A stretch of 47,654 nucleotides of DNA, taken from contig CADEGN010000001.1 of the NCBI GenBank assembly GCA_902826865.1, positions 1 through 47,654 of the forward strand, written 5' to 3'. The position numbers and the translations under genes are program-made. The DNA comes from an uncultured Myxococcales bacterium. Its GTDB lineage: Bacteria > Myxococcota_A > Polyangia > Nannocystales > Nannocystaceae. Positions within the stretch are counted from its first letter, which is position 1. The number at the start of each line of letters is the position of its first letter. The notes beneath the pieces were generated by a model. The model saw nothing but the letters and a program-made list of their open reading frames with translations. It did no database searches and was not told where the DNA came from. Positions 17,209 to 26,737 of the stretch are shown here, piece by piece.

Positions 17209-20200
17209 TCAGCTATTGCCGAGCCCGGACCGGGTCGGTGGATCGGGCATCGCCGATCCAGGGGCCTGGCGTTTCAGCATCGCGATCGCCCGCTCGGCGT
17301 GCTCAATCCCGGCGGCCCACTGGAGACCTCGCGCCAATCGCAAGGCCTCTTCGCACAACCGGTGGGCCTCGGCCAACCGCCCTCGTCCCGCGCGACCACG
17401 CGCGCGCTCGATCAACAGCTCCACGGTGGTGAGGCGATCACCGAAATGCCGGGCCTCCTCGATGGCACGACCGAGGTGCTGTTCGGCGAGCGCAGCTTGC
17501 TTGAGATCGCGAAGAACCCACGCCAGCTGCGTGTGCACACGCAGCAGCCCCAAGCGATCGCCACCGCGCTCGGCCTGGAACAAAGCATGCTCGCACCACT
17601 TGCGCGCCTCACCATGCTGACCGGCCGCGCGCTGAATCTCGCACATCTCGAGTAGGTACTTCCACATCGAAACGTCGATCTCGGCGCGGGGTCCTTCGCC
17701 GAGCGTCGCAAGATCGATGCCCTCGCCGAGCTCGCGAAGGGCTCGCTGAAGGTCGCCGCGCCGGACGTACACCTTCGCCAGATCGCGGTACACCTCGAGG
17801 ATCGCCGCACGGTCACCAAGGGCGATAACCGCCGGAATCGCCCGATGCAAATGCAAGGCGGCGGCGTCGAGACGGCCGCGCCGACGGAACTGCTTGCCCA
17901 GCGCAGCGACGACGCGTGGCTCGCGATCCCCAAGACCTCCGCGGCGCAGCAACTCCTCGAGCACCGCGATCGCTTGGTCGGCGAACTCGTCGGTCCGCAT
18001 CACCCGCGTTGTTGCAATCGCGACTTCGGCCTCGAGCGCCCGACCATCCGTCTGCTTGCTGCACAGCGCAAGCGCAGCTTGGAGGCACTCGGCCGCCAGC
18101 GGATCGTCGAAGCTGGCCTCGGCCACACGCCCGGCCTCGAGCAATGCGCGGGCAGCTTCGCGGACGCCACCACGCAGGAGGTGGAGGGCGCGCACGGTGG
18201 GCTGCAGGCGGGCGAGGCGCGAGGTATTGGCAACCAGCACGTGGAGCTGGCTCCGCCGATTCTCCGCGATCTGGTGGTACACCACATCGCGGATCACCCT
18301 GTGCGCGAAGGCCCGCTCGCCGGCGCCGACGACGAGCAACAATCCGCGCACGTGGAGCTGCATGAGCCCTTCATCGAAGGCCGGGCCGATCGTGCCGCGA
18401 TCACGCTCGTAGAGATCGGCCATGTCACCCTCGAGAAACCGCTCGCCGATCACGGCGGCGATCTCGAGCAGGCCCAGCAGAGATGGGTCGAGCTGCGATA
18501 GCCGCGCCGACACGAGCTCGGCGTCATCCGACTCCCGCGGAGCGACGAATCCTTGCGCGAGCAACCGTAGATGCATCTCGAGGCGCAGCGGCGACAACGG
18601 AGCGACGCGCGCGAGCTCGGACGGCAGCGAGGAGTTGGGCTTGAGCTCGAGCGTCACCTGGCGGGCCATTCGCTCGACAGCTTCCGCGCCGATCGGTTCG
18701 AGCTGTTCGACCATGCCCCCCAGCCAGTCGAGCCGGGCGTCCGCGCTTGTCGCGATGACCAGCACCGGCGCCGACGTGGGCGCCACAGCCAAGTTGCGCA
18801 GAATCTCGCGGGACGCGTTGTCGAAGGCGTCAATGTCGTCGAAAACGAGCAAGAGCGGCTGCCCGCGCCCCCCGGAGAGGATCGCTTGGACGGCCGAAGC
18901 GAAACACTCGCGCCGACGAACGGGGATCTCCAGGTCCGATGCAGGCCCCACCAGGCGAAACAGCTCGGCCAGGCCCGGGAGCTCCTCGAACCCGAGCCCG
19001 CATAGGTTGGCCACGCGGCCGAGATCGCGGGTCGTGCAATTGTAAGGATCGACCTCGAGCAGCTGGGAAACCATCGCGCGAATCGGCCACATCGGCGTGC
19101 GCGCACCACTTGGGTCGGCACCGACGTAGTACCCGCGCCAGCCGAGGGTCTCCGCCAGCGAGGCGATCTCGTCGGCAAGTCGGGTCTTGCCGATCCCGAC
19201 CGGCCCCGTCAGCACCCGTAGGCGCACGCCCGGCGTGGGCCTCTGCAACATCGCCCGCGCGCGCTCGAAGGTGTGTTCGCGCCCGGCGAGCGGCAGCGGA
19301 AACGCCCGAACCACGACTTCCGCCGTGATCTCGCCCGTGCGCGCCAGCGAAAGCCCGGAGCCACGGGTCGATTGCCTGCGCTTGCGATCCACCAGGCGCG
19401 GGGAAGCAGGGGCCCCGCATTGTGGGCAGAACTTGTCGCTCCCGCGCATCTCCGCACGACAAGTCTCGCAGCGCTGCGATGTCGTCACCTTCGCCGAGCT
19501 TGTCGCAGCGATGATCTCCTCGCGGAAGGAGAGCGCGGACGCGTAGCGCTGATCCGGGTCCTTGGCCATCGCCCGCAGGCAAACCGCCTCGAGTGGATCC
19601 GGCTCGGTGCCGAGCATCGCCGATGGCGGGATCGGCTCTTCGTGCAGATGCTTGTGCAGGATCTCCACCGCCGAGCTGCTCTCGAACGGCGGGCGTCCGG
19701 TCAGCATCTGATAGAGGATCACCCCTACCGCGTAGAGATCAGAGCGAGCGTCGAGCTTGTGTCCCCGCGCCTGCTCGGGCGACATGTACTCGGGCGTGCC
19801 GCACACCATCCCAGCGGTGGTGAGCGACGGCGATGACACGTTGTCCATCAACTTGGCGATACCGAAATCCAGCACAACCGCAAGTTCGCCGTGGGTACGC
19901 AGGGTCTGGACGAGGATGTTCTCGGGTTTGAGATCACGATGGAGGATGCCAAGGCCGTGGGCTTCACTCAGCGCGGCGAGGATCTGCAGGACGAGATCGA
20001 CAATGCGCTCTCGCACCAGCGGGAACTGTTCGGTGATGAGGCGCTCGAGCGTCATCCCGGCGATGTATTCCATCACGATGAACGTGATGTTCTCGTTCGT
20101 TCGCCCGTAGTCGACAACCGACACGCAGTTCGGGTGATTGAGACTCGCGGCGTTGTGCGCTTCGCTGGCGAAGCGAGCGTGACTCGCCTCATCATTCATG

Positions 20201-20469
20201 AGGTGTGGCGCGAGGATCTTGACCGCGAACGCCTTCCCTAGCGAGAGCTGGCGCGCCTTGTACACGCGACCCATCGCCCCTTCGCCGATGAGCTGCTCGA
20301 TCTTGTACTTGCCGACGATCTCGAGGCCGAGGTACGGATCTCCCTCGGTCGCCTCAACCGCGCCGAGGTCCGCGCCACAGCTTGCGCAAAACCGCGTGTC
20401 AACGCTCGCCCGAGCCGCGCAGGTTGGGCATGTCTTGTACGAGAGAGGCACGACGCGACGGGCCATCAT
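17209..20469 (-). CDS. Ser/Thr protein kinase fused to AAA-type ATPase and TPR array
   Basis: 1086 aa. Residues 14-31 are a zinc ribbon (CPTC..CASC). Kinase domain about 54-320: glycine loop GEGAMG 62-67, Lys84, HRDLKPEN with Asp179, DFG with Asp201, and GTPEYMSPEQ. A second zinc ribbon (CETC..CPQC) lies at 334-351. An AAA/STAND-like ATPase follows, with Walker A GPVGIGKT at 422-429 and Walker B LLLVFDDID near 539-547. The C-terminal half is TPR-like helices, as in the AfsR/adenylate-cyclase-associated regulators. There is no transmembrane segment, so it is cytoplasmic, and it probably links phosphorylation to a signalling scaffold. The start may be the ATG at 20469 or the next codon at 20466; neither has a clear ribosome site. 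Confidence 0.93.
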   Translation of the reverse strand: MMARRVVPLSYKTCPTCAARASVDTRFCASCGADLGAVEATEGDPYLGLEIVGKYKIEQLIGEGAMGRVYKARQLSLGKAFAVKILAPHLMNDEASHARFASEAHNAASLNHPNCVSVVDYGRTNENITFIVMEYIAGMTLERLITEQFPLVRERIVDLVLQILAALSEAHGLGILHRDLKPENILVQTLRTHGELAVVLDFGIAKLMDNVSSPSLTTAGMVCGTPEYMSPEQARGHKLDARSDLYAVGVILYQMLTGRPPFESSSAVEILHKHLHEEPIPPSAMLGTEPDPLEAVCLRAMAKDPDQRYASALSFREEIIAATSSAKVTTSQRCETCRAEMRGSDKFCPQCGAPASPRLVDRKRRQSTRGSGLSLARTGEITAEVVVRAFPLPLAGREHTFERARAMLQRPTPGVRLRVLTGPVGIGKTRLADEIASLAETLGWRGYYVGADPSGARTPMWPIRAMVSQLLEVDPYNCTTRDLGRVANLCGLGFEELPGLAELFRLVGPASDLEIPVRRRECFASAVQAILSGGRGQPLLLVFDDIDAFDNASREILRNLAVAPTSAPVLVIATSADARLDWLGGMVEQLEPIGAEAVERMARQVTLELKPNSSLPSELARVAPLSPLRLEMHLRLLAQGFVAPRESDDAELVSARLSQLDPSLLGLLEIAAVIGERFLEGDMADLYERDRGTIGPAFDEGLMQLHVRGLLLVVGAGERAFAHRVIRDVVYHQIAENRRSQLHVLVANTSRLARLQPTVRALHLLRGGVREAARALLEAGRVAEASFDDPLAAECLQAALALCSKQTDGRALEAEVAIATTRVMRTDEFADQAIAVLEELLRRGGLGDREPRVVAALGKQFRRRGRLDAAALHLHRAIPAVIALGDRAAILEVYRDLAKVYVRRGDLQRALRELGEGIDLATLGEGPRAEIDVSMWKYLLEMCEIQRAAGQHGEARKWCEHALFQAERGGDRLGLLRVHTQLAWVLRDLKQAALAEQHLGRAIEEARHFGDRLTTVELLIERARGRAGRGRLAEAHRLCEEALRLARGLQWAAGIEHAERAIAMLKRQAPGSAMPDPPTRSGLGNS

Positions 20470-20706
20470 CGCATGGCGACACCCGCGACGCGACGGCTCG
20501 ATCGAGGTCCCGCGCGGCCCACCTCGGACCAAAGCGGATGCAGGCGATCGAGCTCCCACCAGGGAGCAAGCGCGAGATGCGGCGAAGCGGGCCTTGCAGC
20601 TGCAAAACCGAACGCGAGATCACGACCCGGCCGCGCCGCGAAACCTACGTCCGCAACGCCGCGACAGGGCCACGCGGGAGCCTAAACGGCGACCAAGCGG
20701 CCGGGT

Positions 20707-20736
20707 TTGACAGCCTTGCCGACCGCACGCTAGAAA
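20707..20736 (+). promoter_or_regulatory. Sigma70-type promoter for tRNA-Gln
   Basis: TTGACA (20707-20712), an 18-nt spacer and TAGAAA (20731-20736), 39 nt upstream of the tRNA. The -35 is a perfect consensus. This lies in the 306-nt gap between the divergent kinase gene (start 20469) and the tRNA; nothing else stands out in that gap. Confidence 0.75.
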
Positions 20737-20775
20737 ACCCTGCCCGGTGTCGCGCACGCGGCATCTCGGCCTCTC

Positions 20776-20847
20776 TGGGGCGTCGGCAAGTGGTAAGCCA
20801 GCGGGTTTTGGTTCCGCCATTCGTAGGTTCGAATCCTACCGCCCCAA
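20776..20847 (+). tRNA. tRNA-Gln (anticodon TTG)
   Basis: 72 nt that fold as a cloverleaf: acceptor TGGGGCG/CGCCCCA, D-arm GGC..GCC, anticodon stem GCGGG/TCCGC with loop TTTTGGT (anticodon TTG, reading CAA), T-arm GTAGG-TTCGAAT-CCTAC, discriminator A. It closely resembles E. coli tRNA-Gln. The 3' CCA is not encoded. Confidence 0.96.
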
Positions 20848-21200
20848 CCCCTGCACCATCGCCTCGCCTGCTGCCAAGCGCTCGACCTGACGCTTGCAGC
20901 GACGGCGGCGATGCTTCGGTTGACAGCCCGACCCCAAGCTAGTCAGCGCTGGCCACCCGACGCGCATCCACGCGGCGACGCGGCGGCGGCCCACGCCGCG
21001 AGCGTACACCGTCGGCGCACTTCATCGGGTTACGCGCGCCGAAGGCCACGGCCTCGACCGACTGCATGCGTGCGGGGTCGGATCGAGATGGCAAAGCTCG
21101 CGATCACAACACAAACGGGCTGCACCGCGCCGCGCACCCAGCGCGCAACCGAACCGCGGCAAAATCGAGTACACATCGTCGCGTTCGACGGGAGCCGGCG
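20848..21200 (+). other. 353-nt gap between tRNA-Gln and prs
   Basis: No credible gene. A TTGACA at 20920-20925 is followed after 14 nt by TAGTCA (20940-20945); the spacer is short for sigma70 but the block resembles the tRNA promoter and may serve prs. Frames open into this region from prs lack coding character. GGGAG sits about 7 nt before the prs GTG. Confidence 0.4.
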
Positions 21201-22148
21201 GTGAACAAGACCCTCAGCATCTTCGGTGGGAACTCGAACCCGAAGCTCGTGGACGACGTAGCGGCCTACGTGGGGGTTCCCGTGGGAGACGCGCGGGTCG
21301 AGCGTTTTTCTGACGGCGAGATTTTCGTCGAGATCGGGGAGAACGTCCGCAACGTCAACTGCTTCATCTTGCAGTCGACGTGCTCCCCGCCCAACGACAA
21401 CCTAATGGAATTGCTCATCATGATCGACGCGCTGAAGCGAGCGAGCGCTGGCAGCATCGTCGCCATCATGCCGTATTTCGGCTACGCGCGGCAGGATCGC
21501 AAGGTCAAGCCACGCACGCCGATCTCCGCCAAGTTGGTCGCCGATCTGGTGTCCGCGGCGGGAGCCTCGCGCGTGCTCTCGGTCGACCTTCACGCCGGTC
21601 AGATCCAAGGTTTCTTCAACATCCCGTTTGATCACCTTTTCGCATCACCGGTGTTGATCGAAAAGCTCGAGCGTGAGGGCCTTTGCGGTGAGCATACGGT
21701 GATGGTGTCGCCCGACGCGGGCGGCGTTGAGCGAGCGCGCATCTATTCGAAGGCGCTCAAGTGTGGACTGGCGATCATCGACAAGCGGCGCGACCGCCCC
21801 AACGTCAGCCAGGTTCTGCACATCATCGGCGAGGTCAAGGGCAAGCGTGCTGTACTCGTGGACGACATGATCGATACAGCTGGTACGTTGTGCAATGCGG
21901 CCAACGCTGTGCGCGACCATGGAGCGACGGCCGTCTATGCAGTGGCGAGCCACGGCGTATTCAGCGGCCCAGCCATCGAGCGCATCAACAACTCGGCGCT
22001 GGCGAAGCTCTGGGTCACCGATACGATTCCCCAGCAAGATCGCCTCGCCGCGTGTGATCGGCTCGAGGTGCTCGGGCTCGGTCGCCTACTGGGCGAGGCG
22101 GTGAAGCGCATTCACCACGGAGACTCGATCTCAAGCCTGTTCCACTGA
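21201..22148 (+). CDS. prs: Ribose-phosphate pyrophosphokinase (PRPP synthetase)
   Basis: 315 aa, the same length as the E. coli enzyme. It makes phosphoribosyl pyrophosphate from ribose 5-phosphate and ATP for nucleotide, His and Trp synthesis. Diagnostic stretches are FSDGEIFVEIGENVR (36-50), YFGYARQDRK (92-101), the metal-binding DLHAGQIQGFF (129-139) and the PRPP loop VLVDDMIDTAGT near 218-229. The start is GTG 21201, giving VNKTLSIFGG, with GGGAG upstream; the longer in-frame extension to 21066 is not conserved. tRNA-Gln lies upstream. In many bacteria prs is followed by rplY and pth; here two other genes intervene. Confidence 0.97.
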   Translation: MNKTLSIFGGNSNPKLVDDVAAYVGVPVGDARVERFSDGEIFVEIGENVRNVNCFILQSTCSPPNDNLMELLIMIDALKRASAGSIVAIMPYFGYARQDRKVKPRTPISAKLVADLVSAAGASRVLSVDLHAGQIQGFFNIPFDHLFASPVLIEKLEREGLCGEHTVMVSPDAGGVERARIYSKALKCGLAIIDKRRDRPNVSQVLHIIGEVKGKRAVLVDDMIDTAGTLCNAANAVRDHGATAVYAVASHGVFSGPAIERINNSALAKLWVTDTIPQQDRLAACDRLEVLGLGRLLGEAVKRIHHGDSISSLFH

Positions 22149-22207
22149 GCCCCGGCGGGGAGCGCGGCGGCCCGGCCCTGCTATGCTGCGCCGGCAGAGC
22201 ACGTGCC

Positions 22208-25129
22208 GTGCGAGACGACGCGCCATCCAGCGGCGAAGACCTGACGCCGGCTGCCACGCGTGCTGCCCGACCAGGCGACGTGCCGACGCTGCTCGATGGC
22301 GACGCCACTCGCTCGAGCAGACCGACGGTCGCCGCCCCGGCCAGGGGGCGCGGCACCGTGCTGGGGCGCTACATCCTGCTCGAACCGCTGGGCTCGGGCG
22401 GTATGGGGGTTGTGTATGCCGCCTACGACCCGCAACTCGATCGCAAGGTCGCGTTGAAGCTGCTGCAACACGGGGATGACACCGACAACAACACCGCAGG
22501 CCGGGCGCGAATGCTCCGCGAGGCCCAAGCCATGGCCCGACTCGCACACCCCAACGTGGTGACGGTGCATGACGTCGGCGTGGTTGACGGCGCGGTGTTC
22601 ATCGCGATGGAGTTGGTCGAGGGCACGACGCTCACCGAGGCGATGGAACACGGCCCGGTCCCCTGGCGTCAGGCCCTCGTGTTGTTTGAAGCCGCGGCTC
22701 GCGGACTCGCGGCCGCCCACGACGCAGGCCTGGTCCACCGCGACTTCAAACCAGACAACGTCATGATCGGCAGCGACGGTCGCGTGCGGGTGACAGACTT
22801 CGGCCTCGCCCGCTTGACGGCCGAGCCACAAGCAGAGGCAGAGGCAGAGGCGGATGCCAACCTGGCCGAGCTGTCGGCCGTGGACCGATTGACGCGCACC
22901 GGCGCGTTTGTCGGTACGCCGGCGTATATGGCACCGGAGTTGCTCGCAGGTGGAGCCGCCGACTTCCGATCCGACCAGTACGCCTTTTGTGTGGCGCTGT
23001 ACCGCACTCTTTACGGTACGCGCCCCTTCGCCGGCAACAGCGTCGGGGCCCTTTACACCGCCGCAACATCGCGCAAGCTCGAACCCCCGCGCTGGCGCGT
23101 GCGAGTTCCGGGCTGGCTGGCGGCGGCCATCAGCCGCGGGCTCCACCCCGACCCCGACAAGCGCTTCGCATCGATGGCCGATCTTCTCGCCACCTTGGCG
23201 AGCGGTCGCCGACGGCGGGGTCGCGTGGTTGTCGGAGCCGGCGCCATCGCAGCGATCGCCATCGGCATCACCGCGTGGACGGCGGCCACGCGCAGTGGGT
23301 GCGCCGACGGTCACGAGCGTGTGGCGCAGGTCTGGAACTCAGCCACGCGCGAGACGATCGAGACCGCGCTTGAAACCTCCGGCCTCGCCGAGCCCACGGC
23401 GATTGCGGGGCGCCTGGGGGCTCAACTGGATTCCTACAGCGACGCTTGGGCCCGTTCTTTCCGCGACGCGTGCGAAGCCAATCTGCGCGGAGAACAATCC
23501 TCGGCGCTGCTCGACGCGCGGATGTCCTGCCTCGAGCAGCGCAAAACGGCGCTGCAGGCCACCGTGAACGTGCTGGGGCAGGTGGATCGCGAAATGGCCG
23601 CGCGCGCCCTCGAGATCGTGGAGAAGTTGGCACCAATCGCGACCTGCGAAAACGCCGAGCGATTGCTGCGCGGGAGACTCGAACCCGAGGATGAGGCCAT
23701 ACACGCGGCCGTTAGCAGCTTGCGACAACGACTCGAACAGGTCAAAGCACTCAGTGCCGCCGGTCGCTACGCGGCCGCACTTGAGATCGCCGAACCGATG
23801 CTCGACGAAGCTGGGGCACTCAAGTTTGTTCCTATCGCTGCCGAGATCGAGGTCGAGATCGGCGAGCTCAAGATCGGCCTGGGCCAATGGGAGGAGGCGA
23901 GCCGCGCGCTCGAACAGGCCTGCTTCGACGCCGAGGCGAGCGGTCACGACGACGTCGCTGCCGCGGCCTGGGCCCTCGCTGTCTACGTCGATGGGTTCAA
24001 GCTCGCACGCCGTGAGGCCGGCGATATGGCCGCCCGGCGCGCCGAGGCTGCTGCGTTACGGGCCGGTGATCGACCCGACTTGATGGCCACCATGTTGCAC
24101 AATCGGGGCGTCGTCTTTCTCGTCCGCGGCGAGTACGACAAGGCCCTCGCCGATCATCGCGCAGCACTCCAGCTCCGACGCGATCACCTCGGCGAAAGGA
24201 ATGTCGCCACCGGCAACTCGCACAGCTCGCTCGGCAACGTGCACTTCCAGCTCGGGCAACTCGACGAAGCGCTCGCCAGCTATCGTCAGGCCCACGAGAT
24301 CTTGGTCGAATCGGTTGGCACTCAGCACCCCGATGCGGTCTCGGCTCTCGAGAACATCGCCAACGTGCTGTCGGCCAAGCAGAAATTCGAGGAGGCCCGT
24401 GGTGCCCTCAACGAAGCGTTGGGTGTGTTGGAGCGCAACCTCGGACCCGACCACCCACGCGTTGGGCAGATTCTGTTCAATCTCGGTTGGATCAGCGAGC
24501 AAATGGGCGAGCACGAGGGCGCGCTCGCGTACTTCGCGAAGGCCCGTGAGCTCGAGCTGGCGCGCGTGGCCCCGACGCACCCACTCGTCGCGGAGTACGA
24601 CGCATCGATGGGTATCGTTCTGTACAAACTCGACCGTCACGACGAAGCCAAGCGTCACCTCGAGAGCGCGCTCACCACGTTGGAGGCCGCCAAGGGACCA
24701 AACCACAACGACGTCGCGCGCGTGCTCAATGACCTCGCACTGATCGAGAACGCTCACGACAACCGCGAAGGGGCGTTGCGGCTCCATGAGCGGGCGCTCG
24801 CGATTCGTCGTTCCGCGTTGCCGGCCGACCATCCCGAGCTTGTGATGTCATTGAAGAACATCTCGACGGTTCTTATCGATCTTGAGCGCTTCGCCGACGC
24901 CGAACCACTGACGAAAGAGGTCCTGGCGATCACGGAGCCGCGGATCGCCCAAGACCCGGAATCCTATCTTTATGCCGTGCTCCTATCGAGCGAGGTGGCT
25001 GCCAAGTTAGGCGACCGCCAACGCGCGATCGCTCTGCTCGAACGCGCGCGGCCGTCGCTCGCCGGCAACGCCAAGCGTCTCGCGCGACTCGACAAGGCTC
25101 TCGCCGAGATCACTCAACCCGCGGATTGA
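22208..25129 (+). CDS. Membrane-anchored Ser/Thr kinase with C-terminal TPR array
   Basis: 973 aa. Kinase domain about 54-320: GSGGMG loop 62-67, Lys84, HRDFKPDN with Asp179, DFG with Asp197, and GTPAYMAPE near 237. The activation loop is longer than usual and contains an Ala-Glu repeat (QAEAEAEAD) coded by a GCAGAG hexanucleotide repeat. One transmembrane helix (VVVGAGAIAAIAIGITAW, about 340-357) follows. The extracytoplasmic half carries kinesin-light-chain-type TPRs, 42 residues each, in the 640-900 region. This is a classic myxobacterial kinase layout for sensing outside the membrane. GTG start at 22208, 59 nt after prs; ATG alternatives lie inside the domain. It overlaps the convergent TPR gene by 20 nt at its 3' end. 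Confidence 0.93.
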   Translation: MRDDAPSSGEDLTPAATRAARPGDVPTLLDGDATRSSRPTVAAPARGRGTVLGRYILLEPLGSGGMGVVYAAYDPQLDRKVALKLLQHGDDTDNNTAGRARMLREAQAMARLAHPNVVTVHDVGVVDGAVFIAMELVEGTTLTEAMEHGPVPWRQALVLFEAAARGLAAAHDAGLVHRDFKPDNVMIGSDGRVRVTDFGLARLTAEPQAEAEAEADANLAELSAVDRLTRTGAFVGTPAYMAPELLAGGAADFRSDQYAFCVALYRTLYGTRPFAGNSVGALYTAATSRKLEPPRWRVRVPGWLAAAISRGLHPDPDKRFASMADLLATLASGRRRRGRVVVGAGAIAAIAIGITAWTAATRSGCADGHERVAQVWNSATRETIETALETSGLAEPTAIAGRLGAQLDSYSDAWARSFRDACEANLRGEQSSALLDARMSCLEQRKTALQATVNVLGQVDREMAARALEIVEKLAPIATCENAERLLRGRLEPEDEAIHAAVSSLRQRLEQVKALSAAGRYAAALEIAEPMLDEAGALKFVPIAAEIEVEIGELKIGLGQWEEASRALEQACFDAEASGHDDVAAAAWALAVYVDGFKLARREAGDMAARRAEAAALRAGDRPDLMATMLHNRGVVFLVRGEYDKALADHRAALQLRRDHLGERNVATGNSHSSLGNVHFQLGQLDEALASYRQAHEILVESVGTQHPDAVSALENIANVLSAKQKFEEARGALNEALGVLERNLGPDHPRVGQILFNLGWISEQMGEHEGALAYFAKARELELARVAPTHPLVAEYDASMGIVLYKLDRHDEAKRHLESALTTLEAAKGPNHNDVARVLNDLALIENAHDNREGALRLHERALAIRRSALPADHPELVMSLKNISTVLIDLERFADAEPLTKEVLAITEPRIAQDPESYLYAVLLSSEVAAKLGDRQRAIALLERARPSLAGNAKRLARLDKALAEITQPAD
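22832..22849 (+). repeat. Three tandem GCAGAG hexamers in the kinase activation loop
   Basis: A short coding microsatellite that gives AEAEAE between the DFG and APE motifs of the kinase at 22208. Copy changes keep the frame and would alter activation-loop length. Confidence 0.7.
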
Positions 25130-26438
25130 TCGCCCGCGCCTTCACGTCCGCGGCCGCAGCCGCGCGCGTCTTGCCTTGGCGGCGATAGATCTCCGCGGCA
25201 GTCACGTGCAGATCCGCCGTGCTCCACGGCGTCGCAAGCCCGGCTGCAATGGTTCTCGCGGCTTCGTCGACGCGGCCCGCCTTGAGGTAGGCCTGAGCCA
25301 GTAGAACTTTCGCATCGGTGTTGGGCCGCAACGCGTGATTGCGCTCCGCGAGCTTCACCGTGTACGCAGGATCCTCGCCAAACTCGAGGTAGTGCTCCAA
25401 CGCGTGGCCATATGCGGCCTCCGGATACATCGCTGTGAGCTGGGCGAAGCGCTCGCTCGCGCGGTCGATATATGCGCGCGCTTCCTGCGGCTTCCCAGCG
25501 TCTACCAAGATCCCGGCGACTGCATCCATAAACTCTGGGTTGCCGGTGCGCTCGATGATATCGAGGTACATCGCCATGGCTTCGTCGGTCCTACCGGTGA
25601 GGGTAAGAATCTCTGCGATGTGCTCCTCAACCAGCCAGTAACCCGACAACTCGCGCTCGGCGTCGCGATAGTGGGCGAGCGCCTCGTCATAGCGGCCGCG
25701 ACCGAGGTCGGCTAGCCCCAGCTGCAAGTGCAACCATGCCAGTGGTTCTCGAGCGGTACCATGGTACCGCTCGATCGCCTTTTGATAGGTCGCGTCGGCC
25801 TCGTCGTAGCGACCGGTGCCGACCAAGTAATACGCAAGCGAAGCCAAGTTCGAGATGCTCGGGTGCAGATCGATCGACTCGTGCAGCCGCGGCTCGACGT
25901 CGTCGTAGTCGCCGCGTTGGAGCGCGAGGTTGGCTTCGAATCGGCGAAAGCCCGAGACTGCGACGTTGTCGTGGTGGCCGAGCTGGGCGTGAACGAAGTC
26001 CGCGTCGACCCGGTCGAGGCGGTGCAGCGTGTAGTTGAGCGACGCCCGAGTCATGAACGGACCGAACTTGCCCGTTGGATCGGCGGCGAATGACTTCTCG
26101 AGCCAGGCCTCGGCGTGCTGGTAGTCGGCGTAGTCGCCAGTTAGGCGCGCACGCGACAAGAAGAGATTGGCCACCGCGTCCGCCGCGAGAAACGACGACT
26201 GCTGCCGGTTCGCGCGATCGCGTGCGCCGGCGATGTTCTGATCGTAGGCCGCCACTTCCTCGTCCCACGCGACTGGCTGACGCGCTGACGCGCGTGCCAA
26301 CTTGACCTCGGGCGCTCGAGCGGCGCTCGCGGCAACGGTCGCGACCGCCGCGCTGGCAACCTTGCGGGCGGGCTGCTCCCTGGCTTCGGTGCGGCATGCG
26401 AGCAGCGGCGCGAAGACGAGCGGTAGAAGCGTTCTCAT
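25110..26438 (-). CDS. TPR-repeat lipoprotein
   Basis: 442 aa. MRTLLPLVFAPLLAC gives a lipobox LLAC (Cys15), then a linker rich in Ala/Lys/Arg. From about residue 80 on, helical pairs follow the TPR pattern (for example GRYDEADATYQKAIERY, GRYDEALAHYRDAEREL and GKTRAAAAADVKARAINP). TPR lipoproteins act as scaffolds in the envelope; no enzymatic site is seen. ATG 26438 starts the signal peptide; the in-frame extension to 26507 is Arg-rich and unlikely. Divergent from rplY. The 3' end overlaps the convergent kinase-TPR gene by 20 nt (25110-25129). A perfect 26-bp palindrome lies in the coding sequence at 25749-25774. Confidence 0.88.
   Translation of the reverse strand: MRTLLPLVFAPLLACRTEAREQPARKVASAAVATVAASAARAPEVKLARASARQPVAWDEEVAAYDQNIAGARDRANRQQSSFLAADAVANLFLSRARLTGDYADYQHAEAWLEKSFAADPTGKFGPFMTRASLNYTLHRLDRVDADFVHAQLGHHDNVAVSGFRRFEANLALQRGDYDDVEPRLHESIDLHPSISNLASLAYYLVGTGRYDEADATYQKAIERYHGTAREPLAWLHLQLGLADLGRGRYDEALAHYRDAERELSGYWLVEEHIAEILTLTGRTDEAMAMYLDIIERTGNPEFMDAVAGILVDAGKPQEARAYIDRASERFAQLTAMYPEAAYGHALEHYLEFGEDPAYTVKLAERNHALRPNTDAKVLLAQAYLKAGRVDEAARTIAAGLATPWSTADLHVTAAEIYRRQGKTRAAAAADVKARAINPRVE
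25749..25774. repeat. Perfect 26-bp palindrome inside the TPR lipoprotein gene
   Basis: Both 13-bp arms are exactly complementary with no spacer: left arm TCGAGCGGTACCA, right arm TGGTACCGCTCGA. It codes for IERYHGTARE on the minus strand. It could form a hairpin in either transcript or be a dimeric protein site. Confidence 0.9.
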
Positions 26439-26737
26439 CGTCAGGTTGCGGTACGGCGCCACCCGCTCGCCGGATCGTCGAGCCGTCGGGGCAAATTCTC
26501 GCCGCATCGCGCCCCGGGGGCGGACCTCGCCCCTGCGCCCCTACGTCGACACCCACCGGCGCGCAAACGGGGCGACGCCTCCCCCTTGACCCCGCTGCTC
26601 CCCCGGGGTAGGCGATCGCCCCGTCGTCGGACACACGTCCGCGACGAGCAGCCGGGAGCCTCGGCGGCGAGCCCCCATGGTGGGCGGCACCTACCCGAGA
26701 CCCGAACATCGGGCCCACCACGGGCCGAGGTTTCATC

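Noticed and set aside
20920..20945. Strong promoter for prs
   Set aside because: The -35 is perfect but the spacer is 14 nt, too short for sigma70; kept only as a note.
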